Below are positions 8,608 through 17,908 of a stretch of 64,000 nt of DNA, piece by piece. The stretch is from assembly GCF_012932495.1 (NCBI RefSeq), contig NZ_JABCNG010000003.1, positions 310,001 to 374,000 of the forward strand, written 5' to 3'. A program made the translations under genes and the position numbers. The notes beneath the pieces are model-generated. The model ran no database searches and was not told the DNA's origin. It saw only the letters and a list, made by a program, of their open reading frames with translations. Each line of letters opens with the position of its first letter. Within the stretch, counting starts at the first letter, position 1. The stretch is from Novosphingobium sp. SG919 (GTDB lineage Bacteria > Pseudomonadota > Alphaproteobacteria > Sphingomonadales > Sphingomonadaceae).

Positions 8608-8766
8608 GGCATGGTCCTCTTTTTTTCGTGCGCGATTGGCTGTGTGAGTGGCGCGGAAACAATAAGGGCCGCCCCTTCACGGAGCGGCCACTTGCCTGAG
8701 AAGATGTAAGCGAGCATGGCCCAAACGGCAAGAGCAATCCGCGCAGGCACCGTATTTGCGCCCGAA

Positions 8767-9780
8767 TCAGGGCATTTTCAGCACGATCTTGCCGATGTGG
8801 TGGCCCGCTTCCATCCGCGCGTGGGCAGCAGCGGCCTGATCGAGCGGAAAGGCCTGGTCCATGATCGGGCGCAGCTTGCCCTCGCCCACCAACGGCCAGA
8901 CCGTTTCCAGGATCTCTCCGGCAAGCAGCGCCTTGAACGTGACGGACCGTGCCCGCAGGGTGGACCCGGTGAGCGTGAGGCGCCGGGTCATGACTTGCGC
9001 CATGTTGATCTGCGCCTTGACCCCGCCCTGCACCGCGATGGTCACGTGGCGGCCATCGGGTGCCAGGCATTGCAGGTTGCGCGCCACATAGTCGCCAGCG
9101 ACCATGTCGAGCACCAGGTTGACGCCTTGGCCGCCAGTGATTGCCTTGACTTCTTCGACAAAATCGCTGGCCTTGTAGTCGATCGCGTGGGTGGCGCCGA
9201 TCGCCAGCGCGGCCTGGCACTTTTCCGCGCCCCCGCAGGTGACGATCACGGTGAGCCCGAACAGCTTGCCCAGCATGATCGCCATGCTGCCGATCCCGCT
9301 GGTGCCGCCGTGGACCAGGATCGTCTCGCCCTCGCAGGCCCAGCCGCGTTCGAACACGTTGTGCCACACGGTGAACAGCGTTTCGGGCAGGGCCGCAGCC
9401 TGATCGAGCGGCAGGGATTCGGGCACGGGCAGGCAATGCCCGGCCTCTGCCAGGCAATATTGCGCATAGCCACCGCCCGAAACCAGCGCGCAGACATTCT
9501 GGCCGAGCAAGGGGATGGTCACGCCTTCACCGAGCGCCACCACCTGGCCGGCGATTTCGAGGCCGGGAATGGGCGAGGCGCCGGGCGGCGGCGGATAGGA
9601 ACCCTGGCGCTGGATCACATCGGGGCGGTTGACGCCGGCATAGGCCACCTTGACCAGCACCTGCCCCGGGCCCGGGCGCGGCACGGGCAGCGTTTCGGGG
9701 CGGAGCACCTCCGGCCCGCCATGCCCGTCAAACCCCACTGCCGTCATCGTCACCGGAAGTTCCAGCATCTGCTGCCCCAT
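8767..9780 (-). CDS. NAD(P)H:quinone oxidoreductase, PIG3-like
   Basis: 337-residue zinc-free medium-chain dehydrogenase/reductase. It has the GroES-like N-terminal part (QVLVKVAYAGVNRPDVIQR, then YPPPPGASPIPGLEIAGQVV) and a Rossmann domain with ETILVHGGTSGIGSMAIMLG binding NADPH. The pattern GASPIPGLEIAG without the catalytic zinc ligands is typical of the quinone oxidoreductase/PIG3 group. The true start may be an internal ATG at 9768 or 9747 (MTAVGFDGHGG), which matches usual family starts better than the first ATG. Monocistronic, facing trcR. Confidence 0.88.
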   Translation of the reverse strand: MGQQMLELPVTMTAVGFDGHGGPEVLRPETLPVPRPGPGQVLVKVAYAGVNRPDVIQRQGSYPPPPGASPIPGLEIAGQVVALGEGVTIPLLGQNVCALVSGGGYAQYCLAEAGHCLPVPESLPLDQAAALPETLFTVWHNVFERGWACEGETILVHGGTSGIGSMAIMLGKLFGLTVIVTCGGAEKCQAALAIGATHAIDYKASDFVEEVKAITGGQGVNLVLDMVAGDYVARNLQCLAPDGRHVTIAVQGGVKAQINMAQVMTRRLTLTGSTLRARSVTFKALLAGEILETVWPLVGEGKLRPIMDQAFPLDQAAAAHARMEAGHHIGKIVLKMP

Positions 9781-9868
9781 GTTTTGACGTCATTTGCCTA
9801 TAAGAGCGTCGCTCTAGCCATGGGACAGGTTGACAGCAAGCGTTTGCCGTCCAACATTGTGCAGTGCG

Positions 9869-10132
9869 ATGGACGCAGATGACCTTCCGCGCCGCAAGGG
9901 CGACCTGGCCGGGCAACTGGCCGCCGAACCACTCGATTCGCTTTCGGTGGACGAGTTGAGCGCGCGCATCGCCCTGCTTGAAGCCGAGATCGCCCGGACG
10001 GCGCGCCATCGTGAAACCGCGGGGCGCACCCGCGCCGCGGCAGAGGCCCTGTTCGGTACTTCCCGTCCCGCCCTTGCTCCTTCTGGCCCGCCTCCTTCCG
10101 GCCCGCCCCCTTCCGGCGAAACTGGACGATGA
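9869..10132 (+). CDS. DUF1192 family small protein
   Basis: 87 residues. The central part, LSVDELSARIALLEAEIART, is the recognisable DUF1192 signature: a short coiled-coil helix found in small alphaproteobacterial proteins of unknown role. The C-terminus is a proline-serine-glycine low-complexity tail (about residues 70-84) built from a short tandem DNA repeat at about 10077-10122. The family is frequently found next to a quinone oxidoreductase gene, as here, where the two are divergent. Confidence 0.75.
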   Translation: MDADDLPRRKGDLAGQLAAEPLDSLSVDELSARIALLEAEIARTARHRETAGRTRAAAEALFGTSRPALAPSGPPPSGPPPSGETGR

Positions 10133-10371
10133 GCGCCGCCGCCCTTCACCTTGCGGGGCGGCATCCCCATATAGCTGTTCAGCCCCCAGGAACGCGTCCG
10201 TTTGCCGGTTTTGGCAAGCGGTTGCGCAAACCATCGATTGAAGCATCCGTGGCGACCGCCCAACCTGGTTCGGCGGCGGTTAACCAACCCCGTGCTTTTC
10301 TCCCGCAAGGGAACCATCCCGTGGCGGAATACTTCCGTCATGGCCAAGAGTGAGCCCCAGAAAGCGAGCCT

Positions 10372-12729
10372 ATGCCCAGTTTCGCCCAGAGCCTCGAAAA
10401 GACGTTGCACAGCGCCCTGGCCAATGCCTCGGAGCGCAGTCATGAATACGCGACGCTCGAACATCTCCTGCTTGCCCTGATCGACGATGCAGACGCGGCG
10501 CAGGTGATGCAGGCCTGCGGCGTGGATCTTGGCGATCTGGGCGACGTGGTACGCCAGTACCTCGACCAGGAATACCAATCCCTCAAGACCGCGGAAAAGG
10601 CCGATCCCCAGCCCACCGCCGGGTTCCAGCGCGTGATCCAGCGCGCGATCCTGCATGTCCAGTCTTCGGGCAAGGACACCGTGACCGGGGCCAACGTGCT
10701 GGTTGCGCTGTTTTCCGAGCGCGATTCCTATGCCGTCTATTTCCTGCAGCAGCAGGACATGAGCCGCTTGGATGCCGTGAGCTATATCAGCCACGGCATT
10801 GGCAAGGGCGGCCGCCAGGTCAATTCCAGCACGGCCAAGCCGAGCGAGGAAGAAACCCCCAAGCAGGAAGAAAAGGCCGAGGCCAAGGGCGGCAACAAGA
10901 AGGATTCCGCGCTCGACCAGTTCTGCGTCAACCTCAACGACAAGGCGCTTTCGGGCAAGGTCGATCCGCTGATCGGGCGTGGCCCCGAAGTGGACCGCAC
11001 GATCCAGATCCTGTGCCGCCGCTCCAAGAACAACCCGCTTTATGTGGGCGATCCGGGCGTGGGCAAGACCGCCATCGCCGAAGGCCTGGCGCGCAAGATC
11101 GTGGAAGGCGAAGTGCCCGAGGTGCTGGCCAAGGCGGTGATCTATTCGCTCGACATGGGCAGCCTGCTGGCCGGCACGCGCTATCGCGGCGATTTCGAGG
11201 AACGCCTCAAGCAGGTCGTGTCCGAACTGGAAAAGATGCCGCACGCGATCCTGTTCATCGACGAGATCCACACCGTGATCGGCGCCGGCGCGACCAGCGG
11301 CGGGGCGATGGACGCCTCGAACCTCCTGAAGCCCGCGCTTTCGGGCGGGACGATCCGCTGCATCGGTTCGACCACCTACAAGGAGTTCCGCAACCACTTC
11401 GAAAAGGACCGCGCCCTGCTGCGCCGGTTCCAGAAGATCGACGTGAACGAACCCACCGTGGAAGACACGATCAAGATCCTCAAAGGCCTGCGCACGGCGT
11501 TCGAGGAGCACCACAAGGTCAAGTACACGCCCGAGGCGATCAAGACCGCGGTGGAGCTTTCCGCGCGCTATATCAACGACCGCAAGCTGCCCGACAAGGC
11601 GATCGACGTGATCGACGAAGTGGGCGCGATGCAGATGCTGGTGCCGCCGTCCAAGCGCAAGAAGACCATCACCGCGCGCGAGATCGAGGCGGTGATCGCG
11701 ACGATGGCGCGCATCCCGCCCAAGTCGGTGAGCAGCGACGACAAGAAGGTGCTGGAGCATCTGGAGCGTGACTTGAAGCGCCTGGTGTTTGGCCAGGACA
11801 AGGCGATCGAAGTGCTGTCGAGCGCCATGAAGCTGAGCCGCGCGGGCCTGCGCGATCCGGACAAACCGATCGGTTCCTTCCTGTTCTCCGGCCCGACCGG
11901 CGTGGGCAAGACCGAAGTGGCGCGCAGCCTCGCCCAGATCATGGGCATTCCGCTGCAGCGCTTCGACATGTCGGAATATATGGAGCGCCATTCGGTGAGC
12001 CGCCTGATCGGTGCCCCTCCGGGCTATGTCGGGTTCGACCAGGGCGGTCTGCTGACCGATGCCATCGACCAGCAACCGCATTGCGTGCTGCTGCTGGACG
12101 AGATCGAGAAGGCCCACCCCGACCTGTTCAACATCCTGCTGCAGGTGATGGACAACGGGCGCCTGACCGATCACCACGGCAAGACGGTGGATTTCCGCAA
12201 CGTGGTCCTGATCATGACCACCAATGCCGGCGCATCGGACATGGCCAAGCAGGGCATCGGGTTCGGCGATGTGTCCAAGCAGGACGCGGGCGACGAAGCG
12301 GTGAAGAACCTGTTCACGCCGGAATTCCGCAACCGCCTGGATGCCATCGTGCCGTTCGGCTACCTGCCGCCCGAAGTTGTCAGCCGCGTGGTCGACAAGT
12401 TCGTGCTGCAGCTGGAACTCCAGCTGGCCGAGCAGAACGTGCACATCCAGTTCGACGGCGATGCCCGCGCCTGGCTGGCCACGCGCGGCTATGACCGACT
12501 CTATGGCGCGCGGCCGATGGCGCGCCTGATCCAGGAAAAGGTCAAGAAGCCGCTGGCCGAGGAGCTGCTGTTCGGCAAGCTGGCCAATGGCGGGGAAGTG
12601 CATGTCAGCCTGAAGGACGATGCGCTGAGCTTCGAACTGACCCCGGCCGCGCCCAAGCTGGTCAAGAAGAAGGCCGGCAAGCGCAAGGCGAGCGACGCAG
12701 CCAGCGAGCCCAACGCCGACGAGGCCTGA
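10372..12729 (+). CDS. clpA: ATP-dependent Clp protease ATP-binding subunit ClpA
   Basis: 785-residue AAA+ unfoldase that feeds substrates to ClpP. It has an N-terminal Clp domain (residues 1-145, EYATLEHLLLALIDD), a first ATPase module with Walker A GDPGVGKT near residue 226 and Walker B ILFIDEIHT, and a second module with GPTGVGKT near residue 507 and LLLDEIEKAHPD. There is no long middle coiled coil, which separates it from ClpB/ClpC. The C-terminus has a lysine/alanine-rich tail (KKKAGKRKASDAASE). No clpS adaptor gene lies directly upstream, although it often does in relatives. A strong terminator follows 20 bp after the stop codon. Confidence 0.95.
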   Translation: MPSFAQSLEKTLHSALANASERSHEYATLEHLLLALIDDADAAQVMQACGVDLGDLGDVVRQYLDQEYQSLKTAEKADPQPTAGFQRVIQRAILHVQSSGKDTVTGANVLVALFSERDSYAVYFLQQQDMSRLDAVSYISHGIGKGGRQVNSSTAKPSEEETPKQEEKAEAKGGNKKDSALDQFCVNLNDKALSGKVDPLIGRGPEVDRTIQILCRRSKNNPLYVGDPGVGKTAIAEGLARKIVEGEVPEVLAKAVIYSLDMGSLLAGTRYRGDFEERLKQVVSELEKMPHAILFIDEIHTVIGAGATSGGAMDASNLLKPALSGGTIRCIGSTTYKEFRNHFEKDRALLRRFQKIDVNEPTVEDTIKILKGLRTAFEEHHKVKYTPEAIKTAVELSARYINDRKLPDKAIDVIDEVGAMQMLVPPSKRKKTITAREIEAVIATMARIPPKSVSSDDKKVLEHLERDLKRLVFGQDKAIEVLSSAMKLSRAGLRDPDKPIGSFLFSGPTGVGKTEVARSLAQIMGIPLQRFDMSEYMERHSVSRLIGAPPGYVGFDQGGLLTDAIDQQPHCVLLLDEIEKAHPDLFNILLQVMDNGRLTDHHGKTVDFRNVVLIMTTNAGASDMAKQGIGFGDVSKQDAGDEAVKNLFTPEFRNRLDAIVPFGYLPPEVVSRVVDKFVLQLELQLAEQNVHIQFDGDARAWLATRGYDRLYGARPMARLIQEKVKKPLAEELLFGKLANGGEVHVSLKDDALSFELTPAAPKLVKKKAGKRKASDAASEPNADEA

Positions 12730-12748
12730 TGGTGTAACAACCAAAAAG

Positions 12749-12780
12749 GGCGGGAGAGGGATGCCTCTCCCGCCTTTTTT
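12749..12780 (+). terminator. Intrinsic terminator after clpA
   Basis: Perfect 11-bp stem GGCGGGAGAGG / CCTCTCCCGCC with a four-base loop, followed by six T residues. It begins 20 bp after the clpA stop codon. Confidence 0.9.
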
Positions 12781-12794
12781 GTGCCTGCTCTTCC

Positions 12795-12820
12795 GTCATC
12801 CGGACTTGTTCCGGGATGAC
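12795..12820. repeat. GTCATCC...GGGATGAC inverted repeat
   Basis: A near-perfect palindrome with arms GTCATCCGGA and TCCGGGATGAC (one bulged base) around a short loop. It resembles widespread proteobacterial intergenic palindromes. It lies between the clpA terminator and the end of the convergent reductase gene, and could also serve as that gene's transcription end. Confidence 0.55.
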
Positions 12821-12844
12821 AAAATGGGCTGTTGAACCACCCGT

Positions 12845-13801
12845 TCAGTATCCCGTGCCGCGATCCACCAAGCCGACCAGCGGCTCTCTGGCGCGCCATC
12901 GCGCGATATTGGCGGCAATGGCGCGTGCCGCCGAATGCGGATCGGTGGGTGCCGCAACATGCGGCGTGATCGTGACGTCATCCCGCCGCCACAGCGGATC
13001 GCTGACCGGCAGCGGTTCGGTGGTGAAGACATCGAGCACGGCATGGCCGATCTGCCCGGCATCGAGCGCGGCGAGCAGATCGGGCACGACCACGTGGCCG
13101 CCCCGTCCCGCGTTCACCAGGCCGGCGCCGCGCGGCATGCTGGCAAAGGCCCCGGCCCCCAGCAGCCCATGCGTTTGCGCCGTCAGCGGCAGCAGGTTGA
13201 CGAGAATCTGCGCCGTGCCCAGCACGTCCGCCAGCCCTTGCGCGCCGCTGGCCATGGCGACGCCCGGCAGCGGGGCGCGCGGGCGGCGGCTCCAGCCGAT
13301 GACGTCAAAACCGGTTCGGGCAAGCAAGGCAGCGCTCGCCCGGCCCATTTCACCCATGCCCAGCACACCCACGCGACGCTCTGCCATGCGCGGCTGGGCC
13401 AGCGGCTGCCAGGCGCCACGGGCCTGCTGCGCGCGATAGGCCGGCATCTGGCGGTGCAAAGCCATGACATGGCCAAGCACCGCCTCGGCCATGTCGGCCG
13501 CCAATTGCGGATCGACCAGCCGCGCCAGGGGCACGGGCGGCAGCGCAGGATCGGCGAGCAACCCATCCACCCCGGCCCAGGCGCTTTGCACCAGGCGCAA
13601 GGCCGGCAGGCGCGCGAGGCGGCCGGGCGGTGGATTGGCGACGATGGCCACCGTGACGCCGGCCAGGACCTCCGTTGCCGGGGCAGAGGCGGCGTCGCCC
13701 GTCCAGGTGAGTATCGCCTCGCCAGGCAGGCTGGCGCGCAGCGCATCGGCCCAGCGGCCCAGCTCTTCCGCATCGAGATCGGCAAGAAACAGGATCGACA
13801 C
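12845..13801 (-). CDS. Glyoxylate/hydroxypyruvate reductase A-like D-2-hydroxyacid dehydrogenase
   Basis: 318 residues. NAD(P)-dependent reductase of 2-oxo acids such as glyoxylate. The nucleotide-binding motif VGVLGMGEMG is visible near residues 142-151, with the catalytic set of the family: Arg in VNAGRGGHVVVPDLL, Glu in DVFTTEPLP, and His in DVTITPHVAAPT. The short N-terminal substrate domain and the lone late GMGEMG place it with GhrA rather than GhrB. No ATG is available. A GTG at 13801 lies 9 nt after GAGG and is preferred to the TTG one codon upstream. A parS-like palindrome lies about 30 bp upstream. Confidence 0.87.
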   Translation of the reverse strand: MSILFLADLDAEELGRWADALRASLPGEAILTWTGDAASAPATEVLAGVTVAIVANPPPGRLARLPALRLVQSAWAGVDGLLADPALPPVPLARLVDPQLAADMAEAVLGHVMALHRQMPAYRAQQARGAWQPLAQPRMAERRVGVLGMGEMGRASAALLARTGFDVIGWSRRPRAPLPGVAMASGAQGLADVLGTAQILVNLLPLTAQTHGLLGAGAFASMPRGAGLVNAGRGGHVVVPDLLAALDAGQIGHAVLDVFTTEPLPVSDPLWRRDDVTITPHVAAPTDPHSAARAIAANIARWRAREPLVGLVDRGTGY

Positions 13802-13829
13802 CAATCATCACCTCGGTAGCGGCATGGCG

Positions 13830-13845
13830 CGTTCCACGTGGAACA
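13830..13845. promoter_or_regulatory. parS-like centromere site
   Basis: CGTTCCACGTGGAACA, a 14-bp perfect palindrome (GTTCCACGTGGAAC). It matches the bacterial parS consensus TGTTNCACGTGNAACA at 15 of 16 positions. It is intergenic, between the DUF3667 and reductase genes. ParB binds such sites near replication origins. About 39.6 kb from the proposed origin. Confidence 0.75.
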
Positions 13846-13851
13846 AGCGGA

Positions 13852-14859
13852 TCATTCCGCGCCGGTCTGCGCCAGAATCACCGCCGCGAACAGCAGGAGC
13901 GCGAGCAACGCAAAGACCAGCAGCGCCGCCGTGCGCCACAACGCCCCCCACCGGCCACAGCCATAGGCGCCGCGCACCTGGCGATAGATGTGCAACGGCG
14001 GCACGACGGTCGCTACCACGGCAATGCCCGGCAGCCCCAGCCAATCGGCCAGCATCAGCACCACCAGCAGCAGAATCATGAACGAGAGCGAATACGTGAC
14101 GAAAACGGTGTGGTCGTAAAGCTGGAACCGCCGGCTGAACGGAAACAGCAGCCACAGCATGGGCACCGAGATCGGGATCAGCACCCAGCTGTATTTGTAG
14201 GCATAGGATTGCAGCTTGTAGAACGCGAGGCCGGGATTGGTGCGGAACGCAGCGATCACGTGGGCCAGCTGCGGGATATCGCTGGTCACGCGCGGGCCGG
14301 CGCCCGTGCTGTCCGGCCCGCTGACGCTGGCGATCAAGTCCAGCGCGGTCTTTTGCGAATCGATCTGTTCGTCGATGCTTTCGGTGCTGCGGTGCTCGCG
14401 CACCAGATCGGCCCGCTGCGCCTCCAGCCGGGAAAGGGTGCGCTGTGCCTCTGCCTTGCCCTGCGCCAGGCTCTTGCCATCGGTGCCCACGGCGGGATTC
14501 CAGTGCCATTCCCCGCTAACCTGGTGGAACACGGCAAACATCAGGAACACGCTGAACAGGAACAGCGCCAGCGGCGAAACAAAGCGCACGCGCTGCCCGT
14601 CGGCATAGCGGCGGGTGAGTTCGCCCGGTTTCCACGCCAGCAGCGGCAGCGTGTGCCAGATGCGCCCTTCGAAGTGGAAAACGCCGTGGAGAAGATCGTG
14701 GAAAAAAGCGCCCAGCGTGCGGTGCACGTGCGCCGCCTGGCCACAGGCGTGGCAGTGGCTGCCGACCAGCGGCGTGGCGCAATTGAGGCAGGCAGTTTCG
14801 TGCGTATGGCCATCTTCCCCAATCGGAAAGGCGCCAACCGCTAGGGCAGTGTCCGGCAT
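13852..14859 (-). CDS. DUF3667 zinc-ribbon membrane protein
   Basis: 335 residues. The N-terminus has a zinc-ribbon-like motif with C24, C27, C36 and C39 (ACLNCATPLVGSHCHACGQ). It is followed by the DUF3667 pattern FFHDLLHGVFHFEGRIWHTL and an EL-TRRYADGQR segment, and then hydrophobic segments around FVSPLALFLFSVFLMFAVF and four more near the C-terminus. A charged helical loop of about 70 residues (EAQRTLSRLEAQRADLVREH) lies between the first and later membrane segments. Function is unknown for the family. It is divergent from the M23 peptidase gene. Confidence 0.78.
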   Translation of the reverse strand: MPDTALAVGAFPIGEDGHTHETACLNCATPLVGSHCHACGQAAHVHRTLGAFFHDLLHGVFHFEGRIWHTLPLLAWKPGELTRRYADGQRVRFVSPLALFLFSVFLMFAVFHQVSGEWHWNPAVGTDGKSLAQGKAEAQRTLSRLEAQRADLVREHRSTESIDEQIDSQKTALDLIASVSGPDSTGAGPRVTSDIPQLAHVIAAFRTNPGLAFYKLQSYAYKYSWVLIPISVPMLWLLFPFSRRFQLYDHTVFVTYSLSFMILLLVVLMLADWLGLPGIAVVATVVPPLHIYRQVRGAYGCGRWGALWRTAALLVFALLALLLFAAVILAQTGAE

Positions 14860-14995
14860 CGATCGATTTCCCCGTTCGTTACCGCAGATTGCGGCCTTCG
14901 CGCGCCATCCGCAAGACCCGGCCCCGCACTTTACGGGGCGTTAACCGTCATGCGGCAGGGAGGACAAAGGGGTTTTACGAAGGGATCATCCGGGC

Positions 14996-16579
14996 GTGCA
15001 CGGCCCACGCGAGACATTCGGCAGCTTTGGCACCGGCATGGGTGGCGGCGGATTCGCGCGCGCTGGCGGCTTTGGCACGCGGCGCACGCCGATCATCGCC
15101 CCAACGCCCCCCGCGCCGCCGGCCGCACCCCTGTCCGACTGGCGCCAATCGCCCCATCCCCTCGCCCGGCGCTGGCTGGCGGCCTGCCTGCGCATGGAAC
15201 GCGCCGCGGCACGCTGGCTGCATGTGCACGACCTGGCGCAGGATATCGGCAGCCACCGCTGGCTGCATGGCGCGGCCACTTGCGCCACGCTTGCCGCTGC
15301 GGCCTTGGCGCTGTGGCCCAGCTTTGCCCCGCTCCAGGCCGCACCACTGCAGGCGCTGGACGACGGCATGGCCCAGGAATTGGCCGCCCAGGGCATTCGC
15401 CCGCTGGCGCAAGGGGCGGGCAATGGACGGCATTTTGCCGCAACGCCGCTGGTTACCCACCTGGCCGCCGCACCCGAGCGCCCCAGCATCGCGATGACCG
15501 CCACGCTGGGCGAGAACGACAGCCTGGCGCGCATGCTGCAGCGATCCGGCCTCGCCATGAGCGATGCGGCGCAGGCCGCCAGCCTGATCGCCCGCGCCGT
15601 TCCGCCTGAACAACTGGCGCCGGGCACGCGCTTCCAGATGACGCTGGGCGCCCATGCCGGGCCGCTCGATCCCCGCCCGCTCGACAAGTTGAGCGTGCGC
15701 GCGCGGTTCGACCTGGCGATCGACATCGTGCGCCAGGGCGGCAGCCTTGCCCTGCGCCAGCGCGCGATCCCGGTGGATACCACGCCGATGCGCCTGACCG
15801 GCATTGTCGGCAGCAGCCTCTATCGTTCGGCCCGCGCCGCCGGCGCCAGCCCACAGGCCGTGCAGGACTATCTGCGCACGATCGACACCGTGCTGCCGTT
15901 CGAGGACATTGCCCCCACCGACGAATTCGACCTGGTGGTATCCTACAAGCGCGCCGCCGACGGCGAAGGGCAGATGGGCGACTTGCTCTATGCCGGGGTG
16001 CGGCGCGGCGGGCAGTCGCGCGCGCAATTGCTGCGCTGGGGCAACCAGGGCGAATTCATGAGCCCCGAAGCGATGAAGGGCACGATCCAGGGCGACGGTT
16101 CGGGCCTGCTCGCCGCACCCGTGGACGGGCACGTGACATCGGGCTTTGGCTGGCGGCGCCATCCCATCCTGGGCTATGTGCGCCTGCATGCTGGCATCGA
16201 TTTCGGCGCGGCCTGGGGCGCGCCGATCCACGCGGTCAGCGATGGCACCGTCACTTTTGCCGGCTGGCATGGCGGGCATGGCGAATATGTGCGGCTGGAC
16301 CACGGCGGGGGCATCGGCACCGGATATGGCCATATGAGCCGCATTGCCGTGGCACCGGGCACCCACGTGGTGCGCGGGCAAGTGATCGGCTATGTCGGTT
16401 CCACCGGGCTTTCGACCGGGCCGCACCTGCACTACGAACTCTATCGCGGTGGGCAGGTGGTCGATCCCTCCTCGATCAGCATGATCGCCCGCACGCGCAG
16501 CGTCGATCCAGCGCAACTGGCGGCCTATCGCGCCCGCCTCAACGCCTTCATGGCGCTGCGGCCCGGCCCGGCGCGCTGA
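14996..16579 (+). CDS. M23 family metallopeptidase, membrane-anchored
   Basis: 527 residues. Envelope endopeptidase of the LytM/M23 type that cuts peptidoglycan cross-bridges. A hydrophobic segment near residues 91-112 (CATLAAAALALWPSFAPL) likely anchors it. A middle domain resembling OapA/LysM-linked regions follows. The C-terminal M23 domain has the zinc ligands H398 and D402 in RLHAGIDFG and H477/H479 in GPHLHYELY, so it is probably active. The start is GTG at 14996 with AAGGG upstream; an ATG at 15038 is possible. It heads a plus-strand group with two SGNH proteins and an MBOAT acyltransferase, suggesting work on cell wall or surface polymer. Confidence 0.87.
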   Translation: MHGPRETFGSFGTGMGGGGFARAGGFGTRRTPIIAPTPPAPPAAPLSDWRQSPHPLARRWLAACLRMERAAARWLHVHDLAQDIGSHRWLHGAATCATLAAAALALWPSFAPLQAAPLQALDDGMAQELAAQGIRPLAQGAGNGRHFAATPLVTHLAAAPERPSIAMTATLGENDSLARMLQRSGLAMSDAAQAASLIARAVPPEQLAPGTRFQMTLGAHAGPLDPRPLDKLSVRARFDLAIDIVRQGGSLALRQRAIPVDTTPMRLTGIVGSSLYRSARAAGASPQAVQDYLRTIDTVLPFEDIAPTDEFDLVVSYKRAADGEGQMGDLLYAGVRRGGQSRAQLLRWGNQGEFMSPEAMKGTIQGDGSGLLAAPVDGHVTSGFGWRRHPILGYVRLHAGIDFGAAWGAPIHAVSDGTVTFAGWHGGHGEYVRLDHGGGIGTGYGHMSRIAVAPGTHVVRGQVIGYVGSTGLSTGPHLHYELYRGGQVVDPSSISMIARTRSVDPAQLAAYRARLNAFMALRPGPAR

Positions 16580-16681
16580 CCCCCGGCACCGGTCGTTGGC
16601 GACCGGTCGAACTGGCGCGAAGGCGTTGACGCCCCTGCCCGCCCTCCATAGGAGCGGCGGAAGAAAGGCGGGACGGTTTCG

Positions 16682-17908
16682 TTGGGTAAGCGCAGGTGGA
16701 TCATGGTGCTGGATCGCGGGGCGGTCCTGTTCATCGGCATTGCCGTGGGCGCGGTGCTGGGCCTGTCATTCCGCACCGGGGGAAAACCCTGGCAAGCGCT
16801 GCCCGGCTGGGATGCCCCCGGGCCTGTCGCGGAAATCCCGGCCACGTCCAACGACGCGCCAGCGGCGGCCACTCCGCCGGTCATGGCGCCCGGCTGTGGC
16901 GGCCTGTTTCCCAAGGGGCCGCGCGTGGCCGCAGCGCTGGCCGCACATCGGCCGCTGCACATCGGCGTGTTCGGCGATTCGTTCGGTGACGGGCTGTGGG
17001 CCGCCACCGACCAGGCGTTTCGCAAGTTCCCTGACGTCAAAGTCCACCAGTTCAGCCACGAAGGCACCGGCTTTACCCGCTATCGCACCCGCGACCTGCT
17101 GCAGGACGCCAAGGATCGGGTGGCCGCCCAGCCGATCGACGTGGCGCTGATCAGCATCGGCGCCAACGACACCCAGGGCCTGTTCGTGGGCGGCCATGCC
17201 GCGCTTTACATGAGCGCGGCCTGGCAGGAGACGATCGACGGGCGCGTGACCGCGCTGGTGCGCATGCTGCAACAACGCGGCGTCGCGGTGGGCTGGGTGG
17301 GCCTGCCGCGCATGCGCGATCCCGAATTCGACCGCGACATCCAGGCGATGAACGGCTTTTTCGCCAAGGTCACCTGCCGGCTGGGCGTGCCCTTTGCCAA
17401 CGCCGTGCCGGTGAGCGAGGATCGCCAGCACCGCTTTGCCCTGCGGCTGACCGATCCGGCCACCGGGACCAGCTATCTGGCGCGCGCCAACGATGGCAAG
17501 CATATGACGTTCCATGGCTATGAAGTGATCAGCCGGCCGGTGGTGCAGCCGATCCTGGCCCTGCTGGCCCCGCCCGCGCCCAAGGCGGCCACCCCTTCGG
17601 CGCAGCCCAGCCTGGCGCCACCAGCAGACCATCCGGCAACGCCGCCGCGCCACAAGCGCCCCGCCAGCGATGCGCCCAAGCCCGATGATGGCGGCAAGCC
17701 CACAGACTTGCCCACACACTTGCCCACACACCGGCCCACAGGGTCTTCCACGGATTCATCCACAGCCCCCGCCAAGCCGGCGGCCAAGGTCGAAGCGAAA
17801 TCCGATCCCAAGCCCGATGCCAAGCCGGACAGCAAACCGAGCACGGCACCCAGCAATGGCCCCGACAGCAAGCCTGCTGCCACCCCACCTCGAGGAACGC
17901 GCCGATGA
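16682..17908 (+). CDS. SGNH/GDSL hydrolase-fold protein (DUF459-like) with repetitive tail
   Basis: 408 residues. One N-terminal membrane segment (VLFIGIAVGAVLGLSF). The SGNH fold shows the block I motif HIGVFGDSFGDGLW (catalytic Ser), the Gly/Asn blocks IDVALISIGANDTQG, and a C-terminal DGKHMTFHGY with the Asp-x-x-His-like arrangement. DUF459 proteins are linked to periplasmic handling of acyl groups. After residue 300 comes a low-complexity Pro/Thr/Lys/Ser/Asp tail containing repeated LPTH units (17700-17740) and KPD/SKP units. The TTG at 16682 gives a positively charged N-terminus; ATG at 16703 is an alternative. Its stop overlaps the next ATG (ATGA). Confidence 0.82.
   Translation: MGKRRWIMVLDRGAVLFIGIAVGAVLGLSFRTGGKPWQALPGWDAPGPVAEIPATSNDAPAAATPPVMAPGCGGLFPKGPRVAAALAAHRPLHIGVFGDSFGDGLWAATDQAFRKFPDVKVHQFSHEGTGFTRYRTRDLLQDAKDRVAAQPIDVALISIGANDTQGLFVGGHAALYMSAAWQETIDGRVTALVRMLQQRGVAVGWVGLPRMRDPEFDRDIQAMNGFFAKVTCRLGVPFANAVPVSEDRQHRFALRLTDPATGTSYLARANDGKHMTFHGYEVISRPVVQPILALLAPPAPKAATPSAQPSLAPPADHPATPPRHKRPASDAPKPDDGGKPTDLPTHLPTHRPTGSSTDSSTAPAKPAAKVEAKSDPKPDAKPDSKPSTAPSNGPDSKPAATPPRGTRR

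Noticed and set aside
9785..9792. TGACGTCA palindrome as a regulator site
   Set aside because: An 8-bp palindrome is expected by chance in 64 kb and no second copy or context supports it.
10133..10371. A missing clpS gene in the gap before clpA
   Set aside because: No frame in the 239 bp encodes the ClpS core; the space looks like a simple promoter region.
9814..12744. A 976-codon open frame antisense to clpA
   Set aside because: The plus-strand ClpA protein is complete and convincing. High GC at codon position 3 leaves long antisense frames open; the antisense product is His/Arg/Gln-rich with no known domain.
16588..16607. ACCGGTCG-TTGG-CGACCGGT palindrome as terminator after the M23 gene
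   Set aside because: Perfect 8-bp stem but no T run, and the next genes continue in the same direction. It may only be a local hairpin.
17700..17770. Repeats resembling a short CRISPR or VNTR array
   Set aside because: The units are in-frame codon repeats of the SGNH protein tail, with no spacers and no cas genes.
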